DNA of 64,000 nucleotides from Lentibacter sp. XHP0401 (GCF_025751535.1 NZ_JAOWLC010000009.1:62001-126000); one strand, 5' to 3'; positions 35,610 to 45,602 are shown, counted from the first letter of the stretch. Made by a program: numbers and translations. The notes: generated from the sequence alone by a model not told the origin.

Positions 35610-36902
35610 CTACTCCGCTGCCAATGTCTTGCCCGCTTGCTGGGCCTTGATACGGTCTTCGATCTCGTCACGGAAATTGCGGATGAGACCCTGAATAGGC
35701 CAAGCCGCCGCATCACCAAGCGCGCAGATCGTGTGGCCCTCCACCTGCTTGGTCACATCCCAAAGCATGTCGATCTCTTCGGGGTCGGCATTGCCTTCGA
35801 CAAGACGCTCCATCACACGCATCATCCAGCCTGTGCCTTCGCGGCAAGGAGTGCATTGTCCGCAGCTCTCATGCTTGTAAAACTTGGCCAAGCGCCAGAT
35901 CGCCTTAATGATATCGGTGCTCTGGTCCATCACAATCACAGCCGCCGTGCCGAGGCCCGAGCCAAGCTCGCCGCGCAGATAGTCAAAGTCCATCACCGCA
36001 TCGCGCATGTTCTCGCCACGCACACAAGGCACAGATGAGCCGCCCGGAATAACCGCCTTGAGGTTGTCCCAACCGCCACGAATACCGCCGCAATGCTTCT
36101 CGATCAGCTCTTCAAAGCTGATGCTCATCGCCTCTTCCACAACACAGGGATTGTTCACATGGCCCGAAATCGCAAACAGCTTGGTGCCGGCGTTGTTCTG
36201 GCGGCCAAAGCTTGAAAACCAGCTCGCCCCACGCCGCAGGATTGTCGGCACAACAGCAATGCTCTCCACGTTGTTCACTGTGGTCGGACATCCATAAAGG
36301 CCCGCACCCGCAGGGAACGGCGGCTTCATCCGCGGCATGCCCTTCTTGCCCTCAAGGCTCTCCAGAAGTGCAGTCTCTTCACCGCAAATATAAGCGCCCG
36401 CACCGTGGTGCAGGTAAATGTCAAAATCCCAGCCCGTCCCGCAAGCGTTCACCCCAACAAGGCCTGCATCATAGGCTTCGTCAATCGCGGCCTGAAGCGC
36501 TTCCTTCTCGCGGATATACTCGCCGCGAATGTAGATATAACAGGCATGCGCTTGCATCGCGAAGCTGGCAATCAGGCAGCCCTCGATAAGCGTATGCGGG
36601 TCATGGCGCATGATCTCGCGGTCCTTGCATGTGCCCGGCTCGGATTCATCTGCATTCACCACCAGATAGGATGGGCGCCCATCGCTCTCCTTGGGCATGA
36701 AGCTCCACTTGAGGCCGGTTGGAAAGCCCGCACCGCCTCGTCCACGCAAACCGCTTGCTTTCATCTCGTCGATGATCCAGTCGCGGCCCTTGCCGATGAG
36801 CTTGTCGGTCCCGTCCCAATGTCCACGCGCCAGAGCACCCTTCAAAGTGCGCTCATGCATCCCGTAGATATTGGTAAAGATACGGTCCTGATCTTTGAGC
36901 AT
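35610..36902 (-). CDS. nuoF: NADH-quinone oxidoreductase subunit F
   Basis: NADH-oxidising subunit of Complex I that binds FMN and cluster N3. FMN/NADH motifs are [18 protein letters not shown] and the Gly-rich [16 protein letters not shown]; the 4Fe-4S ligands are in [12 protein letters not shown] with a later Cys in GHTICALGD. The 430-residue protein is full length. It begins 3 bp after DUF5337 ends. Downstream of nuoF the typical nuoG does not follow directly; four extra ORFs come first. Confidence 0.97.
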   Translation of the reverse strand: MLKDQDRIFTNIYGMHERTLKGALARGHWDGTDKLIGKGRDWIIDEMKASGLRGRGGAGFPTGLKWSFMPKESDGRPSYLVVNADESEPGTCKDREIMRHDPHTLIEGCLIASFAMQAHACYIYIRGEYIREKEALQAAIDEAYDAGLVGVNACGTGWDFDIYLHHGAGAYICGEETALLESLEGKKGMPRMKPPFPAGAGLYGCPTTVNNVESIAVVPTILRRGASWFSSFGRQNNAGTKLFAISGHVNNPCVVEEAMSISFEELIEKHCGGIRGGWDNLKAVIPGGSSVPCVRGENMRDAVMDFDYLRGELGSGLGTAAVIVMDQSTDIIKAIWRLAKFYKHESCGQCTPCREGTGWMMRVMERLVEGNADPEEIDMLWDVTKQVEGHTICALGDAAAWPIQGLIRNFRDEIEDRIKAQQAGKTLAAE

Positions 36903-36905
36903 GCC

Positions 36906-37130
36906 TTAACCCTCTTTGTCCCGGCGCGCGCGCCAGAGCTGCAACGTGACAACCAGCGCCCAAACGAGCGCGCCAATCGCCGCAAAATCTATCAGGAGCG
37001 CATAGCGCCCCTCAAGGCCCAACCGGGGCCCGAGCCACTGAGCGGCAAGCCACAAAAGCATCGCACCCACGATGACGAGTGAAACCACCCGCCCCGTCCG
37101 TGCCTGCTTCTGATCACGCTCACCGCTCAT
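36906..37130 (-). CDS. DUF5337 family small membrane protein
   Basis: A 74-residue protein with two transmembrane helices (VVSLVIVGAMLLWLAAQWLG and a second at LLIDFAAIGALVWALVVTLQ) and charged ends. The start at 37130 has AGGA 7 nt upstream; an in-frame ATG two codons earlier is too close to that site. Proteins of this kind (DUF5337) are found in Rhodobacteraceae nuo operons next to nuoE or nuoF. The function is unknown. It may be an accessory membrane subunit or assembly factor of Complex I, by context only. Confidence 0.8.
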   Translation of the reverse strand: MSGERDQKQARTGRVVSLVIVGAMLLWLAAQWLGPRLGLEGRYALLIDFAAIGALVWALVVTLQLWRARRDKEG

Positions 37131-37142
37131 GGCCATATCCTA

Positions 37143-38159
37143 TCAAGCTTTCTTGCTTTTCTTTGAAAACTCGGTCTCGCCACCCGCCGCAAGAATCTTG
37201 GCTTGCGCCATCCAGTCGTCGCGCTCGATGCGGCCTTTGAAGCGCAGGCGGCTGTCGACCCATTCTATCTCGGCCTTGCCCCATTTTTCAATCTGGTCAT
37301 AGTGCCAGAAGCCCAGATCGTTGAGGGTTTTCTCAAGCTTGGGGCCAACACCACTGATCAGCTTCAGATCGTCCGCCCCCGCCTTGCGCGGCGCGCTCAG
37401 CGTGCGAGGCTTCTTCTCACCAGTACTTTTTGCAACGGCTTTTGAAGGCGTCTTTGGTGCCGCTTTGACTGTAGACTTGGCTGCAGATTTTGGTGCTGCC
37501 TTCGTGGCTGGCTTGGCCGCCGCCTTAGGAGCTGACTTACTCTTGGTCGCGGCTGGCTTCTCTGAAGTTGCTTTGCTTGCCGCTGCCTTTTTCGGAGCGG
37601 CAGCTTTTTCTGTTGCCACCTTAGCCTTCGCAGGCTTCACATCCGCCGATTTGGCCGAAGCCGCTTTCGTGGTTGTGCTGGCCTTTGTGCCACCCGTTTT
37701 CGCCGCTGTTTTCTTGACAGGCTTCGCATCCGCAGCTTTCTTGCTTGCGGCCTTCTTCGTTTTTGGCGCATCAGAGGCCACAGAACTGTCCGAGCTCATC
37801 ACAGTTGCAGGCTTGGCAGGGGCGGCTTTCTCGGCAGCACGCTTGTCTTCTGCCGCGCGGGTCGCAGATGTGCCATCATCTGCTTTGGCAGAGGCCGTAT
37901 TTACCGCAGTCGCAGCAGCTCCTCCCGCAACCGCAGCAGCAGTTGGCGCTTTGGTTTCAGCTTCGGGAACTTTTTGAGCACCTTTGCAAAACAGCGAGCT
38001 CAGAACCAGCCCCACAAAAATACCAACCGCCAAGCCAACAAGCAAAGCCGCAAAAACGCCGACAGGTCCTTGGCTCATGGAATAGGCAATAATACCCGCG
38101 ACCAGACCAAGCAGCCAGCAAACCCAGCCACAAAATCCCAAACCAGATGATTGTTTCAT
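37143..38159 (-). CDS. Membrane-anchored protein carrying a copy of the NuoE C-terminal module
   Basis: A 338-residue protein in three parts. Residues 1-60 hold two transmembrane helices. Residues 70-250 are extremely Ala/Lys/Pro-rich with repeated KxAAxKPA-type units, like histone H1 tails, and probably disordered. The last 85 residues (from KKPRTLSAPRK) are nearly identical to the C-terminal extension of NuoE encoded next door, including [34 protein letters not shown] and a Lys-rich end. The SGVGPKLE segment resembles a helix-hairpin-helix element. It looks like a duplicated NuoE tail fused to a membrane anchor. Confidence 0.8.
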   Translation of the reverse strand: MKQSSGLGFCGWVCWLLGLVAGIIAYSMSQGPVGVFAALLVGLAVGIFVGLVLSSLFCKGAQKVPEAETKAPTAAAVAGGAAATAVNTASAKADDGTSATRAAEDKRAAEKAAPAKPATVMSSDSSVASDAPKTKKAASKKAADAKPVKKTAAKTGGTKASTTTKAASAKSADVKPAKAKVATEKAAAPKKAAASKATSEKPAATKSKSAPKAAAKPATKAAPKSAAKSTVKAAPKTPSKAVAKSTGEKKPRTLSAPRKAGADDLKLISGVGPKLEKTLNDLGFWHYDQIEKWGKAEIEWVDSRLRFKGRIERDDWMAQAKILAAGGETEFSKKSKKA

Positions 38160-38195
38160 ATTTCGTCCCCCTTGCCATAAACCTTTGGCATTACA

Positions 38196-39374
38196 TTATT
38201 TCTTCTTATTTTTATTCGAAAATTCTGTTTCGCCACCCGCCGCAAGAATCTTGGCTTGCGCCATCCAGTCATCGCGCTCAATGCGACCCTTGAACTTGAG
38301 GCGGCTGTCCACCCAAGCAATCTCGTTTTCCGTCCATTTCGCCACTTGGTCAAAATGCCAGAAGCCCAGTTCATTCAACGTTTGCTCAAGCTTTGGTCCG
38401 ACACCGCTGATCAGCTTCAGATCGTCCGCTCCCGACTTGCGCGGCGCGCTCATCGTGCGTGGTTTTTTCTCGCCGGTCACAGCATTTGCGGCGGCTGGCT
38501 TGGCCACCTTCTGCTTATCGCTCGGAACACCCTTTGGGGCCGAAGATTTGGCTTTCGCAGCTTGAGCCGCCTTTGAAGGCGTGGTCTCAAGAGCAGCTTT
38601 CTGCGGGGCCTTTGCCGCCGTTTTAGCCGGTGCTTTTTTCGCCTTACCCGTCTTGCCTTTGTCCGCGCGGTCAAGCCATGGTGTCAGGATCGGTACTTCG
38701 GTTCCGTCAATCCGCTTGATGGTTTCGCCCAAATCCACAGCCGCCTGCGCACTCGCATTATACTGTGTTTTGCCACTTTCATGATCGGTAAGAGACGTGA
38801 GACCCGAAAGAGGCTCGGCCGCATAGCGCCCGTTTTGCGGCCCCGGCACGGGCACGCGACCCGCCGCCAACTCATCCAGAATCTTGCCGAAGTTCTCAGC
38901 TGTCAGATCTTCGTAATAGTCCTTGCCGATCTGGGCCATGGGAGCGTTTGAACACGCGCCAAGACACTCGACTTCTTCCCATGAAAAGCGCCCGTCTTCC
39001 GACAACTGGTGCGCTTTGGGCGCAATTTTGTCTTTGCAGACAGCAATCAAGTCTTCCGCGCCGCAAATCATGCAGGAAAGTGTCCCGCAAACCTGAATAT
39101 GTGCAACAGAGCCAACAGGTTGAAGCTGGAACATAAAGTAAAACGAAGCCACTTCAAGCACACGGATTTCCGCCATACCAAGCATCTTTGCAACCGTTTC
39201 AATGATCGGACGGCTCACCCAGCCCTCTTGCTCCTGTGCACGCCACAGAAGCGGAATGACCGCGCTGGCCTGACGGCCCTCGGGGTATTTCGTGATTTGC
39301 CCCTCCGCCCATTCCAGGTTGGCAGGCGTGAAAGCAAAGCTCTCGGGTTGAGTATGGTAAAGGCGTCTAAGCAT
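38196..39374 (-). CDS. nuoE: NADH-quinone oxidoreductase subunit E with long C-terminal extension
   Basis: Thioredoxin-fold 2Fe-2S subunit (cluster N1a) of the NADH module. Ligands are in [10 protein letters not shown] and CLGACSNAP. The ATG at 39374 ([10 protein letters not shown]) is preferred to a GTG two codons upstream. The core ends near residue 175. An extension of about 215 residues follows, with a Lys/Ala/Pro-rich linker and the [14 protein letters not shown] module, which is also present as a separate gene downstream. Typical NuoE is about 170-240 residues, so this extended form is a lineage trait. Confidence 0.93.
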   Translation of the reverse strand: MLRRLYHTQPESFAFTPANLEWAEGQITKYPEGRQASAVIPLLWRAQEQEGWVSRPIIETVAKMLGMAEIRVLEVASFYFMFQLQPVGSVAHIQVCGTLSCMICGAEDLIAVCKDKIAPKAHQLSEDGRFSWEEVECLGACSNAPMAQIGKDYYEDLTAENFGKILDELAAGRVPVPGPQNGRYAAEPLSGLTSLTDHESGKTQYNASAQAAVDLGETIKRIDGTEVPILTPWLDRADKGKTGKAKKAPAKTAAKAPQKAALETTPSKAAQAAKAKSSAPKGVPSDKQKVAKPAAANAVTGEKKPRTMSAPRKSGADDLKLISGVGPKLEQTLNELGFWHFDQVAKWTENEIAWVDSRLKFKGRIERDDWMAQAKILAAGGETEFSNKNKKK

Positions 39375-39657
39375 CGGCACAGTTCCCGGTCACAAGCTTG
39401 ATCCCACGGTCCTCATGAACCAAAGTTTTTTGATCAAGCATATATCTTGTTACTTCTCTGAGCTTCTCGTCGCTAAAGCCCGTGTGTTTTTCGACAATCG
39501 CCGCTTTCGCATCCGATTGAATGACGCAGCCTGCCTTCTCGACACCGGCACTGAAACGCTGGACATCATACGCCGTCAGCCCGTCTGTGCCTGGCAAGGT
39601 CGCACAGCCCGCAAGGCCAAGCGCTGCCACCGTCAGGAATGCAAACCGCAGTCTCAC
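39367..39657 (-). CDS. Putative lipoprotein between nuoD and nuoE
   Basis: A 96-residue protein with a lipoprotein signal: [18 protein letters not shown], lipobox LAGC at about 15-18. The mature part has two cysteines ([11 protein letters not shown] and the C-terminal TGNCADA). [14 protein letters not shown] and [16 protein letters not shown] form helices. It overlaps nuoD by 4 bp at its start, and its end overlaps the start of nuoE. The family is not named with certainty. Strict operon overlap on both sides argues for a role linked to Complex I biogenesis at the periplasmic face. Confidence 0.78.
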   Translation of the reverse strand: MRLRFAFLTVAALGLAGCATLPGTDGLTAYDVQRFSAGVEKAGCVIQSDAKAAIVEKHTGFSDEKLREVTRYMLDQKTLVHEDRGIKLVTGNCADA

Positions 39658-40874
39658 CTGTCGATCTCCCCGAACACCACATCGAGTGTCCCGATGATCG
39701 CAGCGATATCCGCAAGCTGATACCCCTTGGCGATATGGTCCATCGCCTGAAGATGCATGTAGCCCGGCGCACGGATTTTGGTGCGGTAAGGTTTGTTTGA
39801 CCCGTCCGAAACAAGGAACACGCCAAACTCGCCCTTGGGCGCCTCAACGCAAGCATAAATCTCGCCCTCAGGCACTTTAAAGCCCTCGGTGTAAAGCTTG
39901 AAATGATGGATCAGCGCTTCCATCGAGGTTTTCATCTCGGCACGCTTCGGCGGTGTCAGCTTGCCACGGGCAAGCACATCGCCCTGCTCTTCGGGCGCCC
40001 GCAGCTTCTGGCAGGCCTGAATCATGATCGAAGCCGATTGGCGCATTTCTTCCATGCGCATCAGGTAGCGATCATAGCAGTCACCGTTTTTGCCCACGGG
40101 GATCTGGAATTCAAACTCGTCGTAGCACTCGTAAGGCTGCGCGCGGCGCAAATCCCAAGCCATACCAACCGAGCGCGCCATAACGCCCGACATGCCCCAC
40201 TCAAGCACATCTTCTTCGGTGACAACGCCAATATCGACATTGCGCTGCTTGAAAATACGGTTTTCCGTCAACAGCCCGCCGAGGTCTTCAAGAAACTTCG
40301 GAAAGCCCTTGGCCCATTCTTCAATATCGTCAATCAAATCAGGCGGCAGGTCCTGATGCACCCCCCCGGGGCGGAAATAGGCCGAGTGCAACCGTCCGCC
40401 AGAAGCGCGCTCGTAAAATACCATAAGTTTTTCACGCTCTTCAAAGCCCCAGACAGGCGGCGTCAGTGCGCCCACGTCCAAAGCCTGTGTGGTCACGTTC
40501 ATCAAGTGGTTCAGAATACGGCCGATTTCGAGATACAGCACGCGGATAAGGCTCGCACGGCGCGGCGCTTCCACACCTGTCAGCTTCTCGATCGCAAGGC
40601 ACCAGGCGTGCTCCTGGTTCATCGTTCCAACATAATCAAGACGGTCAAAATACGGCAGGTTTTGCAGATAAGTCCGGCTCTCCATAAGCTTTTCCGTGCC
40701 ACGGTGCAGCAAGCCGATATGCGGATCGCAACGCTCGACAACCTCGCCGTCAAGCTCAAGCACAAGGCGCAAAACCCCGTGCGCCGCAGGGTGCTGCGGG
40801 CCGAAGTTCAGGTTGAAGTTTCGGATTTTTTGCTCGCCTGTCTGGGCGTCTTCAAAGCTCGTGCCGTCCATCAT
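39654..40874 (-). CDS. nuoD: NADH-quinone oxidoreductase subunit D
   Basis: 49-kDa-type subunit that forms the quinone-binding pocket with NuoB. The N terminus reads [20 protein letters not shown] with the conserved His pair of the quinone site. [35 protein letters not shown] and the C-terminal [12 protein letters not shown]-type ending are all present. It has 406 residues. Its ATG overlaps the nuoC stop (ATGA), and the next lipoprotein gene overlaps its stop. Confidence 0.97.
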   Translation of the reverse strand: MMDGTSFEDAQTGEQKIRNFNLNFGPQHPAAHGVLRLVLELDGEVVERCDPHIGLLHRGTEKLMESRTYLQNLPYFDRLDYVGTMNQEHAWCLAIEKLTGVEAPRRASLIRVLYLEIGRILNHLMNVTTQALDVGALTPPVWGFEEREKLMVFYERASGGRLHSAYFRPGGVHQDLPPDLIDDIEEWAKGFPKFLEDLGGLLTENRIFKQRNVDIGVVTEEDVLEWGMSGVMARSVGMAWDLRRAQPYECYDEFEFQIPVGKNGDCYDRYLMRMEEMRQSASIMIQACQKLRAPEEQGDVLARGKLTPPKRAEMKTSMEALIHHFKLYTEGFKVPEGEIYACVEAPKGEFGVFLVSDGSNKPYRTKIRAPGYMHLQAMDHIAKGYQLADIAAIIGTLDVVFGEIDR

Positions 40875-41479
40875 TTCGCGCCTTCACCTTTCTCATCACC
40901 CGGAAGGATATACTGCGCTCCCTCCCACGGGCTCATGAAGTCAAATTGCCGGTATTCCTGCACCAGCTTCACAGGCTCGTAAACAACGCGTTTCTGCGCC
41001 TCGTCATAACGAAGCTCGACATAGCCGGTTGTCGGAAAATCCTTGCGCAACGGATAGCCGCGGAAACCATAGTCTGTAAGAATACGGCGCAAATCGGGGT
41101 GCCCGCTGAAGAGGATGCCGAACATGTCAAACACTTCGCGCTCAAACCAGTTCGCACCCGAATGAACACCCGTAATAGAAGGCACAATCTCGTCTTCACG
41201 GATCGCCATCTTCAGACGGATACGGTGGTTCTGGAACATGCTGAGAAAGTGATAAACAATCTCGAACCGCTTGGGGCGCTCGGGATAGTCAACCGCGGTG
41301 ATATCCACCAGCGTTGAGAACTTGCACGCAGAGTCATTTTTCAGAAACTCGACAAGCCCTGCGATGCTTGAGGGGGTCACATCCACACTCAACTCACCAA
41401 AGCGCACATCCCAGCCCAACACACAATCAGGCTGTTTCAGCTCGATCAACGCGCCCAGCTCTTGCAGCTCTTCGCTCAT
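40871..41479 (-). CDS. nuoC: NADH-quinone oxidoreductase subunit C
   Basis: 30-kDa-type subunit of the Complex I connecting arm. The start at 41479 ([10 protein letters not shown]) has AGGG 9 nt upstream; an ATG three codons earlier touches the same site and is unlikely. The signature ERFEIVYHF-type block appears as [13 protein letters not shown], followed by [26 protein letters not shown], the typical NuoC core. It has 202 residues with a charged C-terminal tail (GDEKGEGAK). Confidence 0.96.
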   Translation of the reverse strand: MSEELQELGALIELKQPDCVLGWDVRFGELSVDVTPSSIAGLVEFLKNDSACKFSTLVDITAVDYPERPKRFEIVYHFLSMFQNHRIRLKMAIREDEIVPSITGVHSGANWFEREVFDMFGILFSGHPDLRRILTDYGFRGYPLRKDFPTTGYVELRYDEAQKRVVYEPVKLVQEYRQFDFMSPWEGAQYILPGDEKGEGAK

Positions 41480-41503
41480 ATGTCTCATCCCTTTCGCGTG
41501 CGC

Positions 41504-42046
41504 TCAGCGCACAATCGTTCCTGTGCGGCGCATTTTGCGCGCCAGCTGCATGATCCCGTAAAGCAGCGCCTCGGCTGTCGGAGGGCAACCCGGCACATAA
41601 ATGTCTACAGGCACAATCCGGTCACAGCCCCGCACAACAGAATAGCTGTAGTGATAATAGCCGCCACCATTTGCACAGGAACCCATCGAGATCACATAGC
41701 GCGGCTCCGGCATCTGGTCATAAACCTTGCGCAAAGCGGGGGCCATCTTGTTGGTGAGCGTGCCAGCCACGATCATAACATCCGACTGGCGCGGCGAGGC
41801 GCGCGGTGCAATCCCGAAGCGCTCCGCATCATAGCGTGGCATCGAAGTATGCATCATTTCAACAGCACAACACGCAAGACCGAACGTCATCCAGTGCAGC
41901 GAGCCTGTGCGCGCCCAGTTCACAAGGTCTTCCGCCGAAGTCAGCAAAAAGCCCTTGTCCTGCAATTCGGCATTCAGTGCCTGAGTTGCGGTGTCTTTGT
42001 CAGCGCCAGCGGTGTTAAGGCCCGTCTGGATGCCTGTCGAGGTCAT
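41504..42046 (-). CDS. nuoB: NADH-quinone oxidoreductase subunit B
   Basis: PSST-type subunit that holds cluster N2, the last electron carrier before quinone. Ligands are the adjacent cysteines of LACCAVEMM, the Cys in [11 protein letters not shown], and that of [11 protein letters not shown]. The start at 42046 overlaps the nuoA stop (ATGA); longer starts at 42052 and 42073 lie inside nuoA. The product has 180 residues. Nothing unusual. Confidence 0.97.
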   Translation of the reverse strand: MTSTGIQTGLNTAGADKDTATQALNAELQDKGFLLTSAEDLVNWARTGSLHWMTFGLACCAVEMMHTSMPRYDAERFGIAPRASPRQSDVMIVAGTLTNKMAPALRKVYDQMPEPRYVISMGSCANGGGYYHYSYSVVRGCDRIVPVDIYVPGCPPTAEALLYGIMQLARKMRRTGTIVR

Positions 42047-42408
42047 GACCATTCCAGCGCTCCTTTTTTCCACTCGTAAGCAAAGCCCGCTGTCAGCACT
42101 CCGAGGAACACCATCATCGACCAGAAACCAACCATGCTGATGTCTTTAAAGGCAACAGCCCACGGAAAGAGCATCGCAATCTCCAGATCGAAAATAATAA
42201 AGAGAATCGACACGAGGTAAAACCGCACATCAAACTTCATCCGCGCATCGTCAAAGGCATTAAACCCGCACTCATACGCCGAGACCTTTTCAGGGTCAGG
42301 GTTGCGCACAGCAAGAACGAGCGCCACCAGTATAAGAACAAGGCCTAGCCCGATAGCGATAACCAGTAAAATCAGAATGGGAAGGTATTCCCGAAGCATC
42401 TCTTCCAC
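42043..42408 (-). CDS. nuoA: NADH-quinone oxidoreductase subunit A (GTG start)
   Basis: Three-helix membrane subunit of Complex I and first gene of the nuo operon. It begins with GTG at 42408, with AGGAG 6 nt upstream. The loop that contacts NuoD and NuoH reads [23 protein letters not shown], with the conserved Cys. It has 121 residues and ends [11 protein letters not shown]. Everything from here down to rnj at 20178 is on one strand with small gaps, so this start probably marks the head of a 22-kb transcript. Confidence 0.97.
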   Translation of the reverse strand: MEEMLREYLPILILLVIAIGLGLVLILVALVLAVRNPDPEKVSAYECGFNAFDDARMKFDVRFYLVSILFIIFDLEIAMLFPWAVAFKDISMVGFWSMMVFLGVLTAGFAYEWKKGALEWS

Positions 42409-42467
42409 GTGAGGCTCCTTTCATGCGCCGGTTCGCGCATAGGTGTGGCAGCTTTTCATTGCCATCG

Positions 42468-42496
42468 GGTTTACTCCCGCCCCTTGGCAGGGTCAA
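42468..42496 (-). promoter_or_regulatory. Candidate sigma70-type promoter of the nuo operon
   Basis: On the minus strand TTGACC (42496-42491) and TAAACC (42473-42468) are separated by exactly 17 bp and end 59 bp before the nuoA GTG. The -10 match is weak. The 216-bp region between nuoA and the liu operon holds no gene. Confidence 0.35.
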
Positions 42497-42624
42497 CCGA
42501 CTGACCGCTACATTCAGAAAAATCTATATGTGCCGCATCAGAGGCGCGCAGAGCGCTAAGACCTTGCGGCGCCAATACATTTCCGACAAAAATACTCAGT
42601 CATTTCTGACTGCCAAAACAGGCG

Positions 42625-43407
42625 CTACCTCACCCAAGGCGCCACGCGTTTTTCAAAGAACGCCGCAATCCCGTCACGCGCTTCCTCGCCTTCCCAGGTT
42701 TCCACGAGGCGGTCAATCGTCGCTTCGATAATCTCGGAAGTGATTGCTGGTCCAAGACTGCGCGCCAGCGCTTTTGATGCCGCCACCGCTTTGGGCGCCG
42801 CCGCAAGATATGGCACAACCTCGGCCTCAACCGCCGCATCAAGTGCATCGGCCTCCACAATCCGCGCCAAGAGGTTCAGATCGCGCGCTTCTGCCGCGCC
42901 AAACAACCTTGCCGACATGAACACCCGCCGCGCCTTGTCCTCGCCCATACGGGCCAACACATAGGGGCTGATCGTGGCAGGAATCAGCCCCAGCTTCACT
43001 TCGGTCAAACCAAACTTTGCCTCAGGCACGCCAAGTGCCACGTCGGCCACCGACATCATGCCAATGCCGCCGCCAAAGGCGTTGCCCTGCACCCGCGCAA
43101 TCAAGGGCTTGGGCAGTTCGTTGAGCGTGTTGAGCATCATCGCAAGCTCCCGCGCGCCCGCGCGCCGCGTGTCTGCATCGGCCTCCATCTGCTCTTGCAT
43201 CCAGCGCAAATCCCCGCCCGCGCAAAAGCTCTTTCCCTTAGCCGCCAACACAACAACACGCACAGCGTCATCCTTGCCAAGCGCTTCAGCCGCTTGCGTC
43301 AGCTCGCGGATCATCCCGGCGCTCAGTGCATTGTGCTTCTCTTCGCGCGCCAGCCAAAGTGTGGCAACGCCGCGCGCGTCTGTCTCAATCTCGATTGTAT
43401 TATACAT
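42625..43407 (-). CDS. liuC: Enoyl-CoA hydratase/methylglutaconyl-CoA hydratase of the leucine pathway
   Basis: Crotonase-family enzyme that should hydrate 3-methylglutaconyl-CoA to HMG-CoA. The start at 43407 (MYNTIEIETD) is 8 codons inside the longest frame and overlaps the end of the HMG-CoA lyase gene by 8 bp. The oxyanion hole appears as KSFCAGGDLRWM and NAFGGGIGM; the acid/base region reads PEAKFGLTEVKLGLIPATI. The 260-residue length is usual. Specificity is inferred from its place beside HMG-CoA lyase and methylcrotonyl-CoA carboxylase. It is the last gene of the operon. Confidence 0.88.
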   Translation of the reverse strand: MYNTIEIETDARGVATLWLAREEKHNALSAGMIRELTQAAEALGKDDAVRVVVLAAKGKSFCAGGDLRWMQEQMEADADTRRAGARELAMMLNTLNELPKPLIARVQGNAFGGGIGMMSVADVALGVPEAKFGLTEVKLGLIPATISPYVLARMGEDKARRVFMSARLFGAAEARDLNLLARIVEADALDAAVEAEVVPYLAAAPKAVAASKALARSLGPAITSEIIEATIDRLVETWEGEEARDGIAAFFEKRVAPWVR

Positions 43408-44266
43408 CGCCCTGCTCCTTGCGCATCGCACGCGCCATATCCGCCGCCCTGATCAAAACATCACGGTCCAGTCCCGTGTCATATCCAAGCGAGACAAGCC
43501 GGTCATGCACAGCCTCCGTCGCCACATTCCCCGCCGCACCGGGCGCATAGGGGCAGCCGCCCAGCCCGCCGACAGCCGCATCAAACACGTGCACGCCACG
43601 CGCAAGGCTCGCTTCGATATTGTCCAAAGCGCGCCCGCTCGTGTCGTGGTAATGTCCTGCCAGTTCTGCCGCAGGCACCTCCTCCAGCACAGCCGCCAAC
43701 ATCGCATCAATGCTCTCGGGGCGTGCCTGCCCGATCGTGTCACCAAGACTGATCTCGTAACAGCCCATCGCGCGCAGCACTTTCGCCACCCGCGCAACCT
43801 CTGCAGGCGGCGTTGCCCCGTCATAAGGGCAATCCGTCACGCAGGAAATATAGCCGCGCATCGGCAGCCCCGCCGCTTTCGCCGCCTCTGCCACAGGGGC
43901 AAAGCGCTCAAGGCTCTCGGAAATGCTCGCGTTGATATTGGCCTTGGAAAACCCCTCCGAGGCCGAGCCGAAGATGGCAATCTCATCCGCCTTCGCCGCC
44001 AATGCCCCCTCAAAGCCACGCAAGTTCGGTGTGAGCGCCGCATAAGAGACACCCTTCGCCCGTGTGATCCCCGCTAAAACATCGGCACTGTCCGCCATTT
44101 GCGGAACCCATTTGGGGCTCACAAAGCTGGCAATCTCAATCCGCTTGAAGCCTGCTTGCGAAAGGCAATCCACCAGCGCAATTTTCTCCGCTGTGGGAAT
44201 CTGGCGCTTTTCATTCTGCAAGCCGTCCCTCGGGCCGACCTCGAAGATTTCTACATATCCGCTCAT
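43400..44266 (-). CDS. liuE: Hydroxymethylglutaryl-CoA lyase
   Basis: Cleaves HMG-CoA to acetoacetate and acetyl-CoA, the last step of leucine degradation. A TIM-barrel of 288 residues with the N-terminal GPRDGLQNE (11-19) that carries the catalytic Arg and Asp, the His-x-His metal site in AGHYHDTSGRAL, and the flexible loop GLGGCPYAPGAAGN with the active-site Cys. It overlaps both neighbours by 4-8 bp. Also known as MvaB. No irregularity. Confidence 0.95.
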   Translation of the reverse strand: MSGYVEIFEVGPRDGLQNEKRQIPTAEKIALVDCLSQAGFKRIEIASFVSPKWVPQMADSADVLAGITRAKGVSYAALTPNLRGFEGALAAKADEIAIFGSASEGFSKANINASISESLERFAPVAEAAKAAGLPMRGYISCVTDCPYDGATPPAEVARVAKVLRAMGCYEISLGDTIGQARPESIDAMLAAVLEEVPAAELAGHYHDTSGRALDNIEASLARGVHVFDAAVGGLGGCPYAPGAAGNVATEAVHDRLVSLGYDTGLDRDVLIRAADMARAMRKEQGDV

Positions 44267-44949
44267 GTCGCGCTCCGCTCCGGCAAAGGCCAGGGTTCGT
44301 AAAACTCCTGCAAGTAGAGCTTCTGCTCACCCACAGCCATGGTTTCCGCAAAAGAAGCCCGCTCTGTGATCCGCTCGTACCACGCACTCAGCTCGGGAAA
44401 TGCATCAATCCGCGCAAAATGCCTGCCCACGTAAACCGCCTGCCCGACGGCTATATCAACTGCCGAAAACCCGCTTGTCAGAAGATAGTCGCGGTTCTCG
44501 ACAGGCGTGGACAGCCGCGCCTCGATCGCCTCATAACACTTTGCCAGCCGCTTGGCCTCAAGCTGCATGATGTAAGGCGAGCGCATGTAATCCTCATAAA
44601 GCATGATATGCTGCTGCGTGAGCGCGGCTCCATGCACCGTTACCGTCTCGGCAAAATGGAGCCAGGTAAGCCATGCCATACGGTCGGGGTTGCCAGCCTC
44701 GCGGCCCAAATTGCGCTCGGGAAAACGCTCGCAAAGATACTCGATCATCGCACCGCTCTCGAACATTCTCTCGCCTTCGATTTCCATCGCAGGCACCCGC
44801 CCCGCAGGGCTCAGCGTAAGAAACTCGGGGTCGCGGAGCGACTTGTCAAAAGGATGCACCTGAACCTGAAAGTCAGGCACTTCCAGCTCGTGCAAAAGCC
44901 AGAGCACCCGCATCGAGCGGCTCTGCGGAACGTGGTGGAGGGTAATCAA
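44263..44949 (-). CDS. Glutathione S-transferase-family protein (first copy)
   Basis: A 228-residue protein with a thioredoxin-like N-terminal domain (HHVPQSRSMRVLWLLHELEV) and an all-helical C-terminal domain. The G-site appears as GRVPAMEIEGERMFESGAMIEYL, containing the cis-Pro and the E-S pair that bind glutathione. The catalytic residue may be Ser in QSRS. It overlaps the HMG-CoA lyase and the second GST by 4 bp each, so it is in the leucine operon. A link to detoxifying reactive acyl-CoA by-products is plausible but not shown. Confidence 0.85.
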   Translation of the reverse strand: MITLHHVPQSRSMRVLWLLHELEVPDFQVQVHPFDKSLRDPEFLTLSPAGRVPAMEIEGERMFESGAMIEYLCERFPERNLGREAGNPDRMAWLTWLHFAETVTVHGAALTQQHIMLYEDYMRSPYIMQLEAKRLAKCYEAIEARLSTPVENRDYLLTSGFSAVDIAVGQAVYVGRHFARIDAFPELSAWYERITERASFAETMAVGEQKLYLQEFYEPWPLPERSAT

Positions 44950-45602
44950 GATGTCTCTCCTGTAGTCAGTAAAAAATCAGGCCGCGTGGCAACAAATGCT
45001 GGTTGCACCTCAGCCCAGTCAAGCCAGCCTGTCAGGCCTGCACAAGCGCCCAAGCGCTCGCTGGCCGCAGGGCAGGCCTTGAAGTACATCAACATAGGCG
45101 CAAGCATCAGATCCGCAACCGTGATGCTACGGGCGTTCAGTACCAAGCCTTCCTGAGCGACAGCTTCCAAAGCAGCCAAAACCCGCCTCGAAGCGTCAAG
45201 CCCCGCCTCGATCAGCCCCGAATCCCCCGTTTCTCCCGTAAGCGGGCGGTATACAGCGTGTGAAAACACCTGTCGCACCAATGGCCAGTAAACATAAGCC
45301 CCCGCAATTTCAGCCACTTGAAACGCCCGCGCAGCCGCCTCGGCTTTGTCTGGCATCAGGTTTGGTCCGTCGTAAACCCTGTCGATATAACTCAAAATCG
45401 CAAGTGTCTCGTAAACAGAAAACCCCTCGTGCTCAAACACGGGCACGCGCCCGAAGGGATGGTGCGCCAGCAAGTCCCCGAGCCCCTCCGGCTCAAACGG
45501 GTTGATCTCCTCGCAAACGTATTCAACTCCCTTCACAGCCAGTCCGGCCTTTGCCGACCAGCTGTAAACACTGTCTTTATAGGCCAGAAGGCGCGGCATC
45601 AC
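44946..45602 (-). CDS. Glutathione S-transferase-family protein (second copy)
   Basis: A 218-residue GST-fold protein, clearly divergent from the first copy. The N-terminal domain begins PRLLAYKDSVYSWSAKAGLAVK, with YSWSAK at the usual catalytic Ser/Tyr region, and the G-site reads FGRVPVFEHEGFSVYETLAILSYID. The rest is helical. It overlaps liuD and the first GST gene by 4 bp on each side. Two GST genes inside a liu operon is not the usual arrangement. Confidence 0.85.
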   Translation of the reverse strand: MMPRLLAYKDSVYSWSAKAGLAVKGVEYVCEEINPFEPEGLGDLLAHHPFGRVPVFEHEGFSVYETLAILSYIDRVYDGPNLMPDKAEAAARAFQVAEIAGAYVYWPLVRQVFSHAVYRPLTGETGDSGLIEAGLDASRRVLAALEAVAQEGLVLNARSITVADLMLAPMLMYFKACPAASERLGACAGLTGWLDWAEVQPAFVATRPDFLLTTGETS

